Of a stretch of DNA of 32,879 bases, positions 1 to 7,844 are shown piece after piece. Origin of the DNA: Bermanella sp. (GTDB lineage Bacteria; Pseudomonadota; Gammaproteobacteria; Pseudomonadales; Oceanobacteraceae); contig JAPYOO010000002.1 in the NCBI GenBank assembly GCA_029938135.1, positions 1 through 32,879 of the forward strand. The letters are read 5' to 3'. The notes under the pieces were generated by a model. It was given only the letters and a program-made list of their open reading frames with translations, ran no database searches and was not told the origin of the DNA. Every line of letters starts with the position of its first letter. The first letter of the stretch is position 1. A program made the translations under genes and the position numbers.

Positions 1-755
1 CCACCTGTTAATTTACCCAGAAAGTCTTTAGGCCCCAGTATTTGATCACATACCGCCTGCTCATCAAAACCCTTTGCGCTAAGCTCTTTAACCTGTTCAC
101 ACATGGCCAATATATAATCTAGTTTTTGCTGTAAAGCCTTTTTTCCTTGCTTAACGATTCCACCATGAGGGCAAAATAAGGTATCAAAATCTAATTTCAA
201 TACTTTTTGAATGCTATGAATGAGTTGTGCCAAATTTTCATCACTGCGCATCAATTTAAGTTTATTAGCAATAAATAAGTCACCACTAAAGAAATAGCCT
301 TGTTCAGGCAAATGAAAACAGGTCAGATCTTTTGCGTGCCCGGGTGTATGAACGGGAATAATGTCACTGCCATCAGATAAATATTCTCGTTCCTGCAAAG
401 CCTGTGTCTGTACTGGCTTTAAACTGCCCCACACGATTTTTTGTAAAAACGGTGTGGCATAACCCTTTGCTAATTTATCGTGCGACAGGGCCGGCGCCTT
501 AGGCGTAATAGCAAACTGTTGGCCAATGTTATGGGCATTACCCGCATGATCTTCATGATGATGAGTGAGTAACAACTGAGATACTTCTTGTTGCTTTAAA
601 AATGACGAGACATAGCGCCACTGATTACTGGGGCCTGAATCGATAACCGTGTCGCCAATGGTATAAACTATAAATTGTGTATTTAAGCCTTTATTTAAAC
701 GACCGACTTTAAGGCCTAAAACGGCTTCATGGGAATAATGTTTACGAACCGACAT
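1..755 (-). CDS. Metallo-beta-lactamase-fold hydrolase (3' end outside window)
   Basis: A minus-strand reading frame opens with ATG at 755 and runs off the left edge without a stop, giving about 251 residues. It carries the MBL metal motif THHHEDH at residues 64-70, a second ligand loop HTPGH near residue 140, FSGD further on and CPHGG near residue 200. These are the usual ligands of a dinuclear zinc hydrolase of the LACTB2 / glyoxalase II-like group. The visible C-terminal part is helical, as in the LACTB2 winged-helix end. No signal peptide is seen, so it is probably cytosolic. The substrate cannot be told; a thioester or phosphodiester hydrolase role is possible. It is divergent from gpt with a gap of about 205 bases. 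Confidence 0.85.
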   Translation of the reverse strand, partial: MSVRKHYSHEAVLGLKVGRLNKGLNTQFIVYTIGDTVIDSGPSNQWRYVSSFLKQQEVSQLLLTHHHEDHAGNAHNIGQQFAITPKAPALSHDKLAKGYATPFLQKIVWGSLKPVQTQALQEREYLSDGSDIIPVHTPGHAKDLTCFHLPEQGYFFSGDLFIANKLKLMRSDENLAQLIHSIQKVLKLDFDTLFCPHGGIVKQGKKALQQKLDYILAMCEQVKELSAKGFDEQAVCDQILGPKDFLGKLTG

Positions 756-926
756 GCAAGGGAACATCCTAATAAATAGGCCATTAGGGTACGGATATTC
801 CATCTTCCATCAATCACTAATTACATCGAATTGCATGGGTAAATGATCCACCCGCAAATACACTCAAAAGATATTTCCTGACCATTGTGTTAGTATTTAG
901 GGTTTTATCTATCAATTTTTACAAAT

Positions 927-947
927 AGGGCCCAAAAAGTGGGCTCT
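927..947 (+). promoter_or_regulatory. Hairpin in the gpt leader just before the ribosome site
   Basis: The arms AGGGCCC (927-933) and GGGCTCT (941-947) pair over seven positions with one G-U pair around a 7-base A-rich loop. The hairpin ends a few bases before the AAAGGGA ribosome-binding site of gpt. No run of T follows, so it is not a standard terminator. It could influence translation or mRNA stability; this is inference. Confidence 0.35.
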
Positions 948-960
948 AAAGGGATGTTAA

Positions 961-1437
961 ATGAGTCAATACGATTCCGATTTTTTCGTATCATGGGAAG
1001 AATTACATAAAGCGGGCCGCCAGTTAGCCAAAGCTTTACACGACGTGACCCAATGGAAAGGTATTTTAACGGTCACTCGGGGTGGCATGGTGCCTAGTGC
1101 TATTATCGCCCGTGAGCTTAATATTCGCATGATCGATACTATTTGCATCTCCAGCTACGAGGGTCAAGACAGTGGTGAATTAACACTGACTAAGGCGCCT
1201 GACATAAGCGATGAAGGTGCTGGCTGGCTTATAATTGATGACCTAGTAGATACAGGCAAGACGGCAGCAGAAGTCCGTAGCCGCTACCCTCGGGCCCACT
1301 TTGCCACTATATACGCTAAACCCGCTGGCATTGAATACGTTGACAGCTATGTGCACGAGGTGACCCAAAATACCTGGATCCGCTTTCCTTGGGACATGAA
1401 GCTAAGCTACGCCGATCCAATCATTAAGGGTGGCTAG
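961..1437 (+). CDS. gpt: Xanthine-guanine phosphoribosyltransferase
   Basis: This enzyme transfers the phosphoribosyl group of PRPP to xanthine or guanine in purine salvage and works at the cytosolic face of the membrane. The 158-residue protein is close to the usual length of about 152. It matches E. coli Gpt in several blocks: QWKGI and VTRGGMVP near the N terminus, the ARELNIR/DTICISSY segment, the PRPP-binding loop VIDDLVDTGKTA-type (here IIDDLVDTGKTA, residues about 90-101), and the C-terminal TWIRFPWDM. The start is ATG after AAAGGGA. It stands alone: the upstream gene is divergent, and the next gene has its own promoter. It could prefer hypoxanthine as well, but the Gpt signature is clear. 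Confidence 0.93.
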   Translation: MSQYDSDFFVSWEELHKAGRQLAKALHDVTQWKGILTVTRGGMVPSAIIARELNIRMIDTICISSYEGQDSGELTLTKAPDISDEGAGWLIIDDLVDTGKTAAEVRSRYPRAHFATIYAKPAGIEYVDSYVHEVTQNTWIRFPWDMKLSYADPIIKGG

Positions 1438-1474
1438 TTAGCACCTAGGCATATTAAAGATTCCGCCATTAGCG

Positions 1475-1521
1475 CTGTGATGATGCTAGCCCACCTATAA
1501 GAGACAGCTAACTCATCACAG
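1475..1521. repeat. Inverted repeat between gpt and the metallopeptidase gene
   Basis: CTGTGATGA (1475-1483) is the exact reverse complement of TCATCACAG (1513-1521), with 29 bases between them. The right arm lies inside the spacer of the putative promoter of the next gene. It could be an operator pair or a stem ending gpt transcription. No T-run follows, which weakens the terminator reading. Confidence 0.4.
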
Positions 1522-1529
1522 GTTATAAT
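1501..1529 (+). promoter_or_regulatory. Sigma-70-like promoter of the YgjP-like gene
   Basis: GAGACA (1501-1506) and a perfect TATAAT (1524-1529) are 17 bases apart, and the start codon follows about 28 bases later. The right arm of the 1475-1521 inverted repeat falls within the spacer. Confidence 0.5.
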
Positions 1530-1557
1530 AGGCACATTTAGTCTAACCAGCCTCATT

Positions 1558-2067
1558 ATGACTCCAACCTTAAAATATCTGTCTAATTACGCCCCTGAAC
1601 TTAAAGCGCAAGTTCAATTAATGGTGGATAAAAAGACACTGGATCAGTTTTTACTTTCCAAGTACCCCACCACCCACGGCATTAAAAACGACGCAGCCTT
1701 GCGTGAGTATGTATTTGCTTTAAAAAACAAATTTTTAAAGAAATCCGCGCCATTAAGCAAGGTCGTTTACGATGGGAAAATCCACGTAATCAATAATGCA
1801 CTGGGTTTACACAAGTATGTATCACGGGTTCAAGGGGGGAAAATAAAGAGTAAAAATGAAATTCGAATCGGCACCATTTTTAAAAATGCCCCTATCGAAT
1901 TCTTAGATATGATAACGGTGCACGAACTGGCCCACATTAAAGAAAAAAACCACGACAAAGCGTTTTATCAGCTGTGTCAGCACATGTTACCCAACTATCA
2001 TCAACTTGAATTTGATATGCGCCTGTACCTGACTCAAATTGACATTGCAGGCGATATTTACACGTAA
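1558..2067 (+). CDS. YgjP-like (DUF45/M48-type) zinc metallopeptidase domain protein
   Basis: A 169-residue protein with the zinc-protease signature VHELAHIKEKNHDKAFY at residues about 121-137. The two His and the Glu of HELAH, with the downstream His in NHDKAF, match the YgjP-like domain (PF01863), in which the third ligand follows as NHxxxFW/Y. The N-terminal half is basic and carries no signal peptide, so the protein is probably cytosolic. The substrate is unknown; members are poorly characterised and often annotated only as M48-type metal-dependent hydrolases. Its own promoter lies at 1501-1529, and no clear Shine-Dalgarno sequence precedes the ATG. It converges on the LolA-like gene across a strong terminator. 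SprT-like proteins are a more distant alternative. Confidence 0.8.
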   Translation: MTPTLKYLSNYAPELKAQVQLMVDKKTLDQFLLSKYPTTHGIKNDAALREYVFALKNKFLKKSAPLSKVVYDGKIHVINNALGLHKYVSRVQGGKIKSKNEIRIGTIFKNAPIEFLDMITVHELAHIKEKNHDKAFYQLCQHMLPNYHQLEFDMRLYLTQIDIAGDIYT

Positions 2068-2071
2068 CGTC

Positions 2072-2110
2072 TCACTTAATAACCCGCCAGTTTAGCGGAT
2101 TATTAAGTGA
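2072..2110. terminator. Bidirectional terminator between convergent genes
   Basis: A long stem: TCACTTAATAA (2072-2082) pairs with TTATTAAGTGA (2100-2110), and CCGC (2084-2087) with GCGG (2095-2098), with a single C/A mismatch between the blocks and a 7-base loop. The AT-rich outer arms supply a U-rich 3' side in either direction, serving both converging genes. Confidence 0.8.
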
Positions 2111-2115
2111 ATTAA

Positions 2116-2925
2116 TTAGCGAATCCTCTTCAATGCATTTTTGCTAAATTGTGCATCCGTTAAACCTGTTTTAAATTGATAGTTTTTAAACTCTAACTTA
2201 GTGGTTTTATGCGTTTGATGATTCACCATCATATTGGTATGTGCACGCCAGTATTGCCCTAAGTATTGATGATAATCACTTAACGTTTGTGTCTTTAGAA
2301 GTGAGCCTTTACGGTCAAAGTATTCTAACTTTTGCACCCTAAACTCTTGTTTATCTAACCATGCGGTAATCTTGCTATAACCCGAGTGTTTATACACAGG
2401 TGTCATCTCCACTTTATACGCCCCCTCACCATTTACGGTTTCTTCAGCTAAATAATTGTAACTATACTTTTCTACTTCAAAAGAAGACAAATCTTCATAA
2501 GAGAATTCACTGCCCATAAAAGGACCTGACTTATTTTTTGACGAGATACGCTTTATGCGTTTAAGCGCGGGTAAATATAACCACTGATCATCCGGTTTTT
2601 GAATATGAGAATAGTTCATAAACCCAGTGCCCTTTACATCCCTAGGTGAGTCAAAAATGGTTAAGCCTTTGTCGCCATCCCCTTTTACCTCTAAGGATTT
2701 AAGGCGTAATTGGCGCTGACTTTGATCCCCCTTTTTATTGCGTAACGTCATGGTCATAACCACCTGACTATCATGCCACCCTTGATCACGATTATCAGAC
2801 TCTTGTGCGATAGATCGCCCCTTTTGGGCACTGTCGCCCTGTAACGTAAAGGCTAAACTTGGCTGTATGACCAGCAGCAGTACAGAGCTCATTAATAGAC
2901 TGAACAAATGAATATGTTTAAACAT
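2116..2925 (-). CDS. Outer membrane lipoprotein-sorting (LolA-like) periplasmic protein
   Basis: I place the start at ATG 2925 rather than the upstream TTG at 2940, because GAGGGAG sits at the right distance before 2925. The 269-residue product then opens with a typical signal peptide (MFKHIHLFSLLMSSVLLL... ending SLAF). The rest matches the LolA-like domain (PF17131) annotated as outer membrane lipoprotein-sorting protein: a beta-rich body with DSPRDVKGTGFM, DDQWLYLPALKRIKRI and GSEFSYEDL. Its start overlaps the exporter gene by 8 bases, so the two are translationally coupled. Such proteins regularly accompany MMPL/RND permeases and are thought to carry a hydrophobic cargo through the periplasm. 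The cargo here is unknown. Confidence 0.85.
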   Translation of the reverse strand: MFKHIHLFSLLMSSVLLLVIQPSLAFTLQGDSAQKGRSIAQESDNRDQGWHDSQVVMTMTLRNKKGDQSQRQLRLKSLEVKGDGDKGLTIFDSPRDVKGTGFMNYSHIQKPDDQWLYLPALKRIKRISSKNKSGPFMGSEFSYEDLSSFEVEKYSYNYLAEETVNGEGAYKVEMTPVYKHSGYSKITAWLDKQEFRVQKLEYFDRKGSLLKTQTLSDYHQYLGQYWRAHTNMMVNHQTHKTTKLEFKNYQFKTGLTDAQFSKNALKRIR

Positions 2926-5203
2926 TTTTTTCTCCCTCAACCGTTATTAATAACGCGGGTAAAAATAGAAAATCAACAATTAAGGCTATCGCAATGGTCA
3001 GTGCCGTAAATAAACCCATAGTAGAGTTCATACCAAAATCAGAACTGGCCAACACCATGAAACCCGCCACCAGTACAAACGTGGTTACCCATAACGCCAC
3101 ACCCACTGATGAAAATGCATAACGCACTGCTTCTTCAGGGGAGCTATTTTTCTCTTTACGAGCACGCTGATACTTACTCAAAAAGTGCACCGTATCATCC
3201 ACCACAATACCCAATGTCATACCTACGGCTGTGGCCAGCGCTATGCTTAAATTACCGTCATATAATGCCCACAAACCAAACGCCATACTGGCCGGTATAA
3301 GGTTGGGCGCCAGGCTAATTACCCCTAATTTAAACGAACGCAGCGCTAATATAAGCACCAGTGAAATAAAGAATAATGCCAGTAATGTGCCTCCCACCAT
3401 GGATTTAACATTACGCTCACCAATATGCGAAAACATCAGGTTTGGACTGGCCACGTAATAACTGGCAAATTCAGTGTTGGCATCTATCCAGTTATTTATT
3501 TCTTTTTCAATGGCGATACTTTGCTGGCTATTAAGGTTTTTAATGGTCACCACCAATCGAGTGGAGTCTTTGTTTATATTAATTTGATTATTAAGGTCTA
3601 AGCCGTAAGGCAAGGACATTTCGTACAACAATAAATACTGAGCTGAGAGTTCTCGACTATCGGGAAGTTTAAAATACGCGTCGTTATCACTGTGCATGTT
3701 TTTATTAAGACGCTTAAACACATCCGTAATGGTTAAAACATGTTCAACTTCATCTTTGCTGCGCAACCAAATGGTGAGTTTTTCGACATCTTGCAAAAAG
3801 TCAGGGCGACTCATGCCGTTTTCTTCGCCACTATTTAGCGAGTACTCCAGCGTGTAAATACCCGTCATGTTTTTTTCTAAGTAATCCGTGTCTTGACGAA
3901 ATTCGGTATTGGTTGAGAAGTATTTTACAAATTCATCATTAATTATATTTTTACTGGAAAGGGCTACCAACAAAACGGTAAGACCCACAGTGCCCCATAA
4001 CAAGATCTGACGATTATTAATAACAAAATTAGACAGCGCCATCATGGCACGACTTTCATGCTCTTCTTTTACCTTCACACGTACCGGTAAAACGGACATG
4101 AGTGCCGGTAAAAATAACACTGATAACAAGAATGCAGCGGTAATACCAATAGCCACAGTGTTGCCTAAATCCCTGAAAGGCGGGACTTCACTGAAGTTCA
4201 TGGACAAAAAGCCCAGTACAGTCGTTAAGCTAGTAACAAATATGGGTGTAAAGTTCACACGTAAACTTTCTTTAATGGCTTGCTGTTTTCCTTGACCACT
4301 GCGCATATTGTGTAAAAAACTCACCAATAAATGTACACAGTCAGCCACCGCCATGGTCATAACAATCGTAGGGGCAGATGCCGAAGGCGGCGTTAACGTC
4401 CAACCCAACCACCCAAATGTGCCCATGGCTGTCATGACAGATAATATAATCACCACAAACGTCGCTATGGTGCCGGTAATGGAACGTAACATTAGGCCTA
4501 GGGTAATGAGCAGTATCACAAACATCATGGGCATAAGCGTGGCCATATCGCTTTGTGCCATCTCACTGAAGGCATTGCTTAGCATCACCATGCCAGAAAT
4601 TCTAAACTCTATATTGGGGTATTTTGCTTGTGCCTGCTCTTTTAACTCTCGAACTTTAGCCACTAATTGGGCCGTTTCTGTTTCAGATAACTCCGGCATT
4701 TGCACCGTTACGTTTACCACGGCTAATGAGCCATCTTTAGCCAGCAAACGCTTGATGATCACCGGCTCATTTAACGTGACCTGTTTTATGCGTTCAAGCG
4801 CTTCACTGTCTAAAACAACACCCTCTTCCACCATGTCTTCCACCACTAGGTCGTCTTCAAACCCTTGGGTATGTTGGTAGTTTGATAATGAATCTACTCG
4901 AGTGGACCAGGGTAACTGCCAAGATTGCTCAGTAACATCCTGCACAGCCAACAAAAAATCTTTTGTGAAGATATCGCCCTGTTTAGGGGTCATAACAAAC
5001 ATTACGTTGTCACTTTTAGAATAGGTATCCTGCAAAGCATCAAAGGCTTTAAGTTGCTGGTTACCCTCGGCAAAAAATACTCGGTAATTAGAACTAAAAA
5101 TGATGTTCTCACCCCCCTTGCCTACCCCCATTACTGTCAATAACGTAAGTACGATAATAAGCCAACGCCAGCGTATAACGCCTTCGGCAAACCTTTCTAT
5201 CAT
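2918..5203 (-). CDS. RND-superfamily exporter, MMPL type
   Basis: A 761-residue inner-membrane transporter with the classic two-fold RND plan. TM1 lies near residues 13-31, a large periplasmic loop runs to about 215, a helix bundle covers about 220-390, then come a helix near 400, a second periplasmic loop (about 425-590) and a final bundle to the C terminus. Family motifs include MAVADCVHLL in the first bundle and GMTLGIVVDDTVHFLSKY in the second; the paired acidic residues fit proton coupling. At 761 residues it is shorter than HAE1 pumps and fits the MMPL/hopanoid-exporter-like group that works with a LolA-like partner, the gene downstream. AAGGAAG precedes the ATG. Likely cargo is a lipid or hydrophobic compound; the exact substrate is unknown. 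The divergent LysR gene may control it. Confidence 0.88.
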   Translation of the reverse strand: MIERFAEGVIRWRWLIIVLTLLTVMGVGKGGENIIFSSNYRVFFAEGNQQLKAFDALQDTYSKSDNVMFVMTPKQGDIFTKDFLLAVQDVTEQSWQLPWSTRVDSLSNYQHTQGFEDDLVVEDMVEEGVVLDSEALERIKQVTLNEPVIIKRLLAKDGSLAVVNVTVQMPELSETETAQLVAKVRELKEQAQAKYPNIEFRISGMVMLSNAFSEMAQSDMATLMPMMFVILLITLGLMLRSITGTIATFVVIILSVMTAMGTFGWLGWTLTPPSASAPTIVMTMAVADCVHLLVSFLHNMRSGQGKQQAIKESLRVNFTPIFVTSLTTVLGFLSMNFSEVPPFRDLGNTVAIGITAAFLLSVLFLPALMSVLPVRVKVKEEHESRAMMALSNFVINNRQILLWGTVGLTVLLVALSSKNIINDEFVKYFSTNTEFRQDTDYLEKNMTGIYTLEYSLNSGEENGMSRPDFLQDVEKLTIWLRSKDEVEHVLTITDVFKRLNKNMHSDNDAYFKLPDSRELSAQYLLLYEMSLPYGLDLNNQININKDSTRLVVTIKNLNSQQSIAIEKEINNWIDANTEFASYYVASPNLMFSHIGERNVKSMVGGTLLALFFISLVLILALRSFKLGVISLAPNLIPASMAFGLWALYDGNLSIALATAVGMTLGIVVDDTVHFLSKYQRARKEKNSSPEEAVRYAFSSVGVALWVTTFVLVAGFMVLASSDFGMNSTMGLFTALTIAIALIVDFLFLPALLITVEGEKNV

Positions 5204-5220
5204 GTGAGGCCCTTCCTTAA

Positions 5221-5291
5221 ATTTAAGATAGATGTAATGAACAAATCATATTATTGTTCCATTTTCTTTTCTAGTTACCTGATTTAAGATA
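5221..5291. promoter_or_regulatory. Exporter/LysR divergent control region with repeats
   Basis: The 125-base gap between the exporter and lysR holds an inverted repeat GAACAA (5239-5244) / TTGTTC (5254-5259). The 10-mer ATTTAAGATA occurs at 5221-5230 and again at 5282-5291, flanking it. This layout is compatible with LysR binding between divergent promoters, but no promoter boxes are certain. Confidence 0.35.
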
Positions 5292-5328
5292 CTCTATGCC
5301 AAATATGAAACTATAAGCGAGAATTGGC

Positions 5329-6231
5329 ATGGAACTTAACGAAATGGGTGTTTACGCCACCGTAGTGGACCTAGGCAGCTTTACCCGTGCGGCAGAAAAA
5401 CTGTCTATGCCCAAATCCACCGTAAGTCGCCATATAAGTCAGCTAGAAAAGCGCTTAGGTGTGCGTTTGTTAAACCGCACCACCCGCCAACTGAAACCCA
5501 CTGAAGTGGGCAAGCTGTATTTTCATCACTGTGAACGAATTATAGAAGAAGCTGAGCAAGCACGAGAAGTTATTCAAAACATGCAGGCCCAGCCCAGTGG
5601 TTTACTGCGTATTACCTTGCCCTTGGCCTTTGGTAATGATTTTATTCAGCTACTCATTAAAGATTTTTTGGATCTATACCCAAAAATAAAAGTGGAACTA
5701 ATATTGGATAATCGCAGCCTTGATTTATTAGACCAGGAGCTGGATGTGGCTTTTCGCATGGGGGATTTAGCCGACTCAAATATGGTGGCGAGACACATAG
5801 GCTCAAACCAACTTTTACTGTGCGCAACCCCACAATATTTAGCGCTGCATGGCACCCCTAATACCTTAGAAGATTTAAGTCAGCATCAATTTATCCGTCA
5901 TACCAACGCCCCTATGACCTTATACAAAGATAAACAAACCTATTCCATAAAGAGCCAAGATAGACTGTTACTTAATGACATGGATTTACTGCGCAAAATG
6001 ACCTTAAAACACATGGGAGTGGGGTTTGTACCCAAGTTATTGGCCCATGATGGACTAGAAAGTGGCGAATTAGTCAGTGTATTACCGGAGTATCAGGGAG
6101 GCACTAAGGACTTGTATTTGATGTACGCCGGGCGCCGTCAAAAGGCAGCCAAGGTTGCGGCCTTTGTTGATTTTGCCATGGAAAGAATTAAGCAACAGGC
6201 ACCTTGGAATTTACCGGATGGCTGGCACTAA
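5329..6231 (+). CDS. LysR-family transcriptional regulator
   Basis: A 300-residue LysR regulator of standard length. Residues 1-60 form the winged helix-turn-helix (GSFTRAAEKLSMPKSTVSRH, then LEKRLGVRLLNRTTR), followed by the linker helix and the periplasmic-binding-fold effector domain starting near SGLLRITLPLAFG. The sequence resembles the CrgA/AaeR-like subgroup common in proteobacteria. It is transcribed away from the MMPL exporter with a 125-base gap carrying repeats, so control of the exporter operon and of itself is the obvious hypothesis. It may also relate to the downstream thioesterase gene 97 bases further on. The effector is unknown. Confidence 0.9.
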   Translation: MELNEMGVYATVVDLGSFTRAAEKLSMPKSTVSRHISQLEKRLGVRLLNRTTRQLKPTEVGKLYFHHCERIIEEAEQAREVIQNMQAQPSGLLRITLPLAFGNDFIQLLIKDFLDLYPKIKVELILDNRSLDLLDQELDVAFRMGDLADSNMVARHIGSNQLLLCATPQYLALHGTPNTLEDLSQHQFIRHTNAPMTLYKDKQTYSIKSQDRLLLNDMDLLRKMTLKHMGVGFVPKLLAHDGLESGELVSVLPEYQGGTKDLYLMYAGRRQKAAKVAAFVDFAMERIKQQAPWNLPDGWH

Positions 6232-6327
6232 TTGTCACTTAAATTGCTACCTGTGCCCATGTTAGCCCACCATTTGAAAGGCTAAAATTCTACATTAAAT
6301 GTCACGCAACAGAGCCATTACATTTTG

Positions 6328-7134
6328 ATGAACTTTACCCAGTACCAAGCTTGGGCACAACAAGATGCCCCCTTCTCCATTGACAAAAACTGGGCTCAGG
6401 GTCGCAGTGTATTTGGCGGTTTAAGTGCCGCGCTGATATTAAGTCACATTGAAGCCAAAACAGGGTTAACGGACAAAGATTTACGCACAATTAATGCCCA
6501 TTTTTGCGGCCCCATCGAAGCCGACAAACCCTGCCTAATAAACTGCACACTACTTTCTGACGGGAAATCCATAAGTCAGGTACAAGGTCAGCTTATACAA
6601 GATGGAAAAGTTAAGACCTTAATCATGGCGTGTTTTGGTGCGCAACGTCACTCTTCTATTAAAGTGGCCGGTAAATCACTAAATCAAGTACTGCCACCCG
6701 AAGACGCGTTACGAATGCCCTTCATGACAGGCTTAACACCTGATTTTATTCAGCATATGGACATTCGATTCACCAGTAAAAATCTTCCTTTCACTGGCAG
6801 TGAAAATGGCACATTAAGTGGATGGATGCGCTTTATTGATGCGCCTGAATATTTTTCGGATGCTGCGGTATTAGCGCTTATAGATGCCTGGCCACCGGCT
6901 GTACTGGGCATGTTAAAACAAACGGCACCGGCCAGTACGGTTACCTGGAATATAGAGTTCATTCAGCCTAGAAGCGATCTTAAAAACACTGACTTTTTAT
7001 ATTACGAATGCGATGTTGTATTGGCTGATCGGGGTTATGCGCACACCGAAGGCAAGATTTATCACCCCAACGGTCAGTTACTGGCCCTAAGCCGCCAATT
7101 GGTGGCGGTGTATGATAAAGTAGTGACTCCGTAA
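6328..7134 (+). CDS. TesB-like acyl-CoA thioesterase (double hotdog)
   Basis: The likely start is ATG 6328, one codon inside a TTG-initiated frame, giving 268 residues. The protein has two hotdog halves: an N-terminal one with VFGGLSAALIL and FCGPI, and a C-terminal one. Residues equivalent to the acyl-CoA thioesterase II catalytic set are visible: Asp186 (ALIDAWPP), Thr206 (STVTW) and Gln257 (LSRQLV). Their spacing is close to that of E. coli TesB (Asp204, Thr228, Gln278, from memory). It probably hydrolyses medium or long acyl-CoA in the cytosol. It follows the LysR gene and precedes a lipoprotein gene. The chain-length preference cannot be read. Confidence 0.82.
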   Translation: MNFTQYQAWAQQDAPFSIDKNWAQGRSVFGGLSAALILSHIEAKTGLTDKDLRTINAHFCGPIEADKPCLINCTLLSDGKSISQVQGQLIQDGKVKTLIMACFGAQRHSSIKVAGKSLNQVLPPEDALRMPFMTGLTPDFIQHMDIRFTSKNLPFTGSENGTLSGWMRFIDAPEYFSDAAVLALIDAWPPAVLGMLKQTAPASTVTWNIEFIQPRSDLKNTDFLYYECDVVLADRGYAHTEGKIYHPNGQLLALSRQLVAVYDKVVTP

Positions 7135-7175
7135 TTTAACCAACCTCTTAATAAATTGATTGAATTGAGTAATTT

Positions 7176-7820
7176 ATGAAACTGTTTGTACTCATCCTTT
7201 TACCCTTGCTCATGAGTGCCTGCAGCACTATTAAGCCTAATAGTCCTGCCGTATTAAGCCCCTTTGGTGACGGTAGCCAGTGGGTTTTAAGAGAAGACAT
7301 GGTATTTGAATTAACATCCGACGATGAAGACACGGCTTCTATTCGAGTGCCCAAAGGCTTCGTAACCGACCTTGCCAGTACTCCTAGGAAAGTGTGGGCA
7401 CTTTACCCTCCATTTGGTAAGTATTTAAGCGCCGCCATCCTGCATGACTATTTATATTGGACTCAACTGTGTGAACGAGACCAAGCGGACAAAATTTTTT
7501 ATCATGCAATGAAGCAATCCCATGTGGACCTAGCCACCCAAGCCATCTTTTTAATGATACTGAAATCACAAGGTTTACCCGCATGGCAACAAAACCAGCA
7601 GGAAAGATCTAACGGATTAGTACGCGTGGTGCCCGCTGATTACTTAGATCCTAGTGAGACACATTTCACCCGCCAAACCCGCTGGCCTGATTTACGCGCG
7701 GCACTTTTATCGCAAGGCATCAGTGAAGAGCCTGCCAATAAAAACCAAGATACAGATAAAACCTGCACTATATTAAGTGGCGAAAACTATGAAACACCCG
7801 AGCTCTTCACTCAAAACTAA
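7176..7820 (+). CDS. DUF1353 lipoprotein
   Basis: A 214-residue protein with a lipoprotein signal peptide: MKLFVLILLPLLMSAC, with the acylated Cys at position 16. The mature part contains the DUF1353 (PF07087) core: VPKGFVTDLASTPRKVWALYPPFGKY followed by AAILHDYLYW, with a conserved His-Asp pair. DUF1353 is found both in phages and in cellular genomes, and its activity is not known; the HDYL motif suggests a hydrolase or peptidase-like active site, which is inference. The last 60 residues are polar and probably flexible. It lies 41 bases after the thioesterase gene and converges on the EamA gene. Confidence 0.75.
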   Translation: MKLFVLILLPLLMSACSTIKPNSPAVLSPFGDGSQWVLREDMVFELTSDDEDTASIRVPKGFVTDLASTPRKVWALYPPFGKYLSAAILHDYLYWTQLCERDQADKIFYHAMKQSHVDLATQAIFLMILKSQGLPAWQQNQQERSNGLVRVVPADYLDPSETHFTRQTRWPDLRAALLSQGISEEPANKNQDTDKTCTILSGENYETPELFTQN

Positions 7821-7844
7821 ACCATTAGCCAGCTCACAATGGCA

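Noticed and set aside
1475-1521. CRP site suggested by TGTGA and TCACA
   Set aside because: The half-sites are about 35 bases apart instead of the 6-base spacing of a CRP site.
4308-4880. 190-residue open frame on the plus strand
   Set aside because: It lies entirely antisense to the MMPL exporter, has no ribosome site or family resemblance, and is explained by the codon pattern of the real gene.
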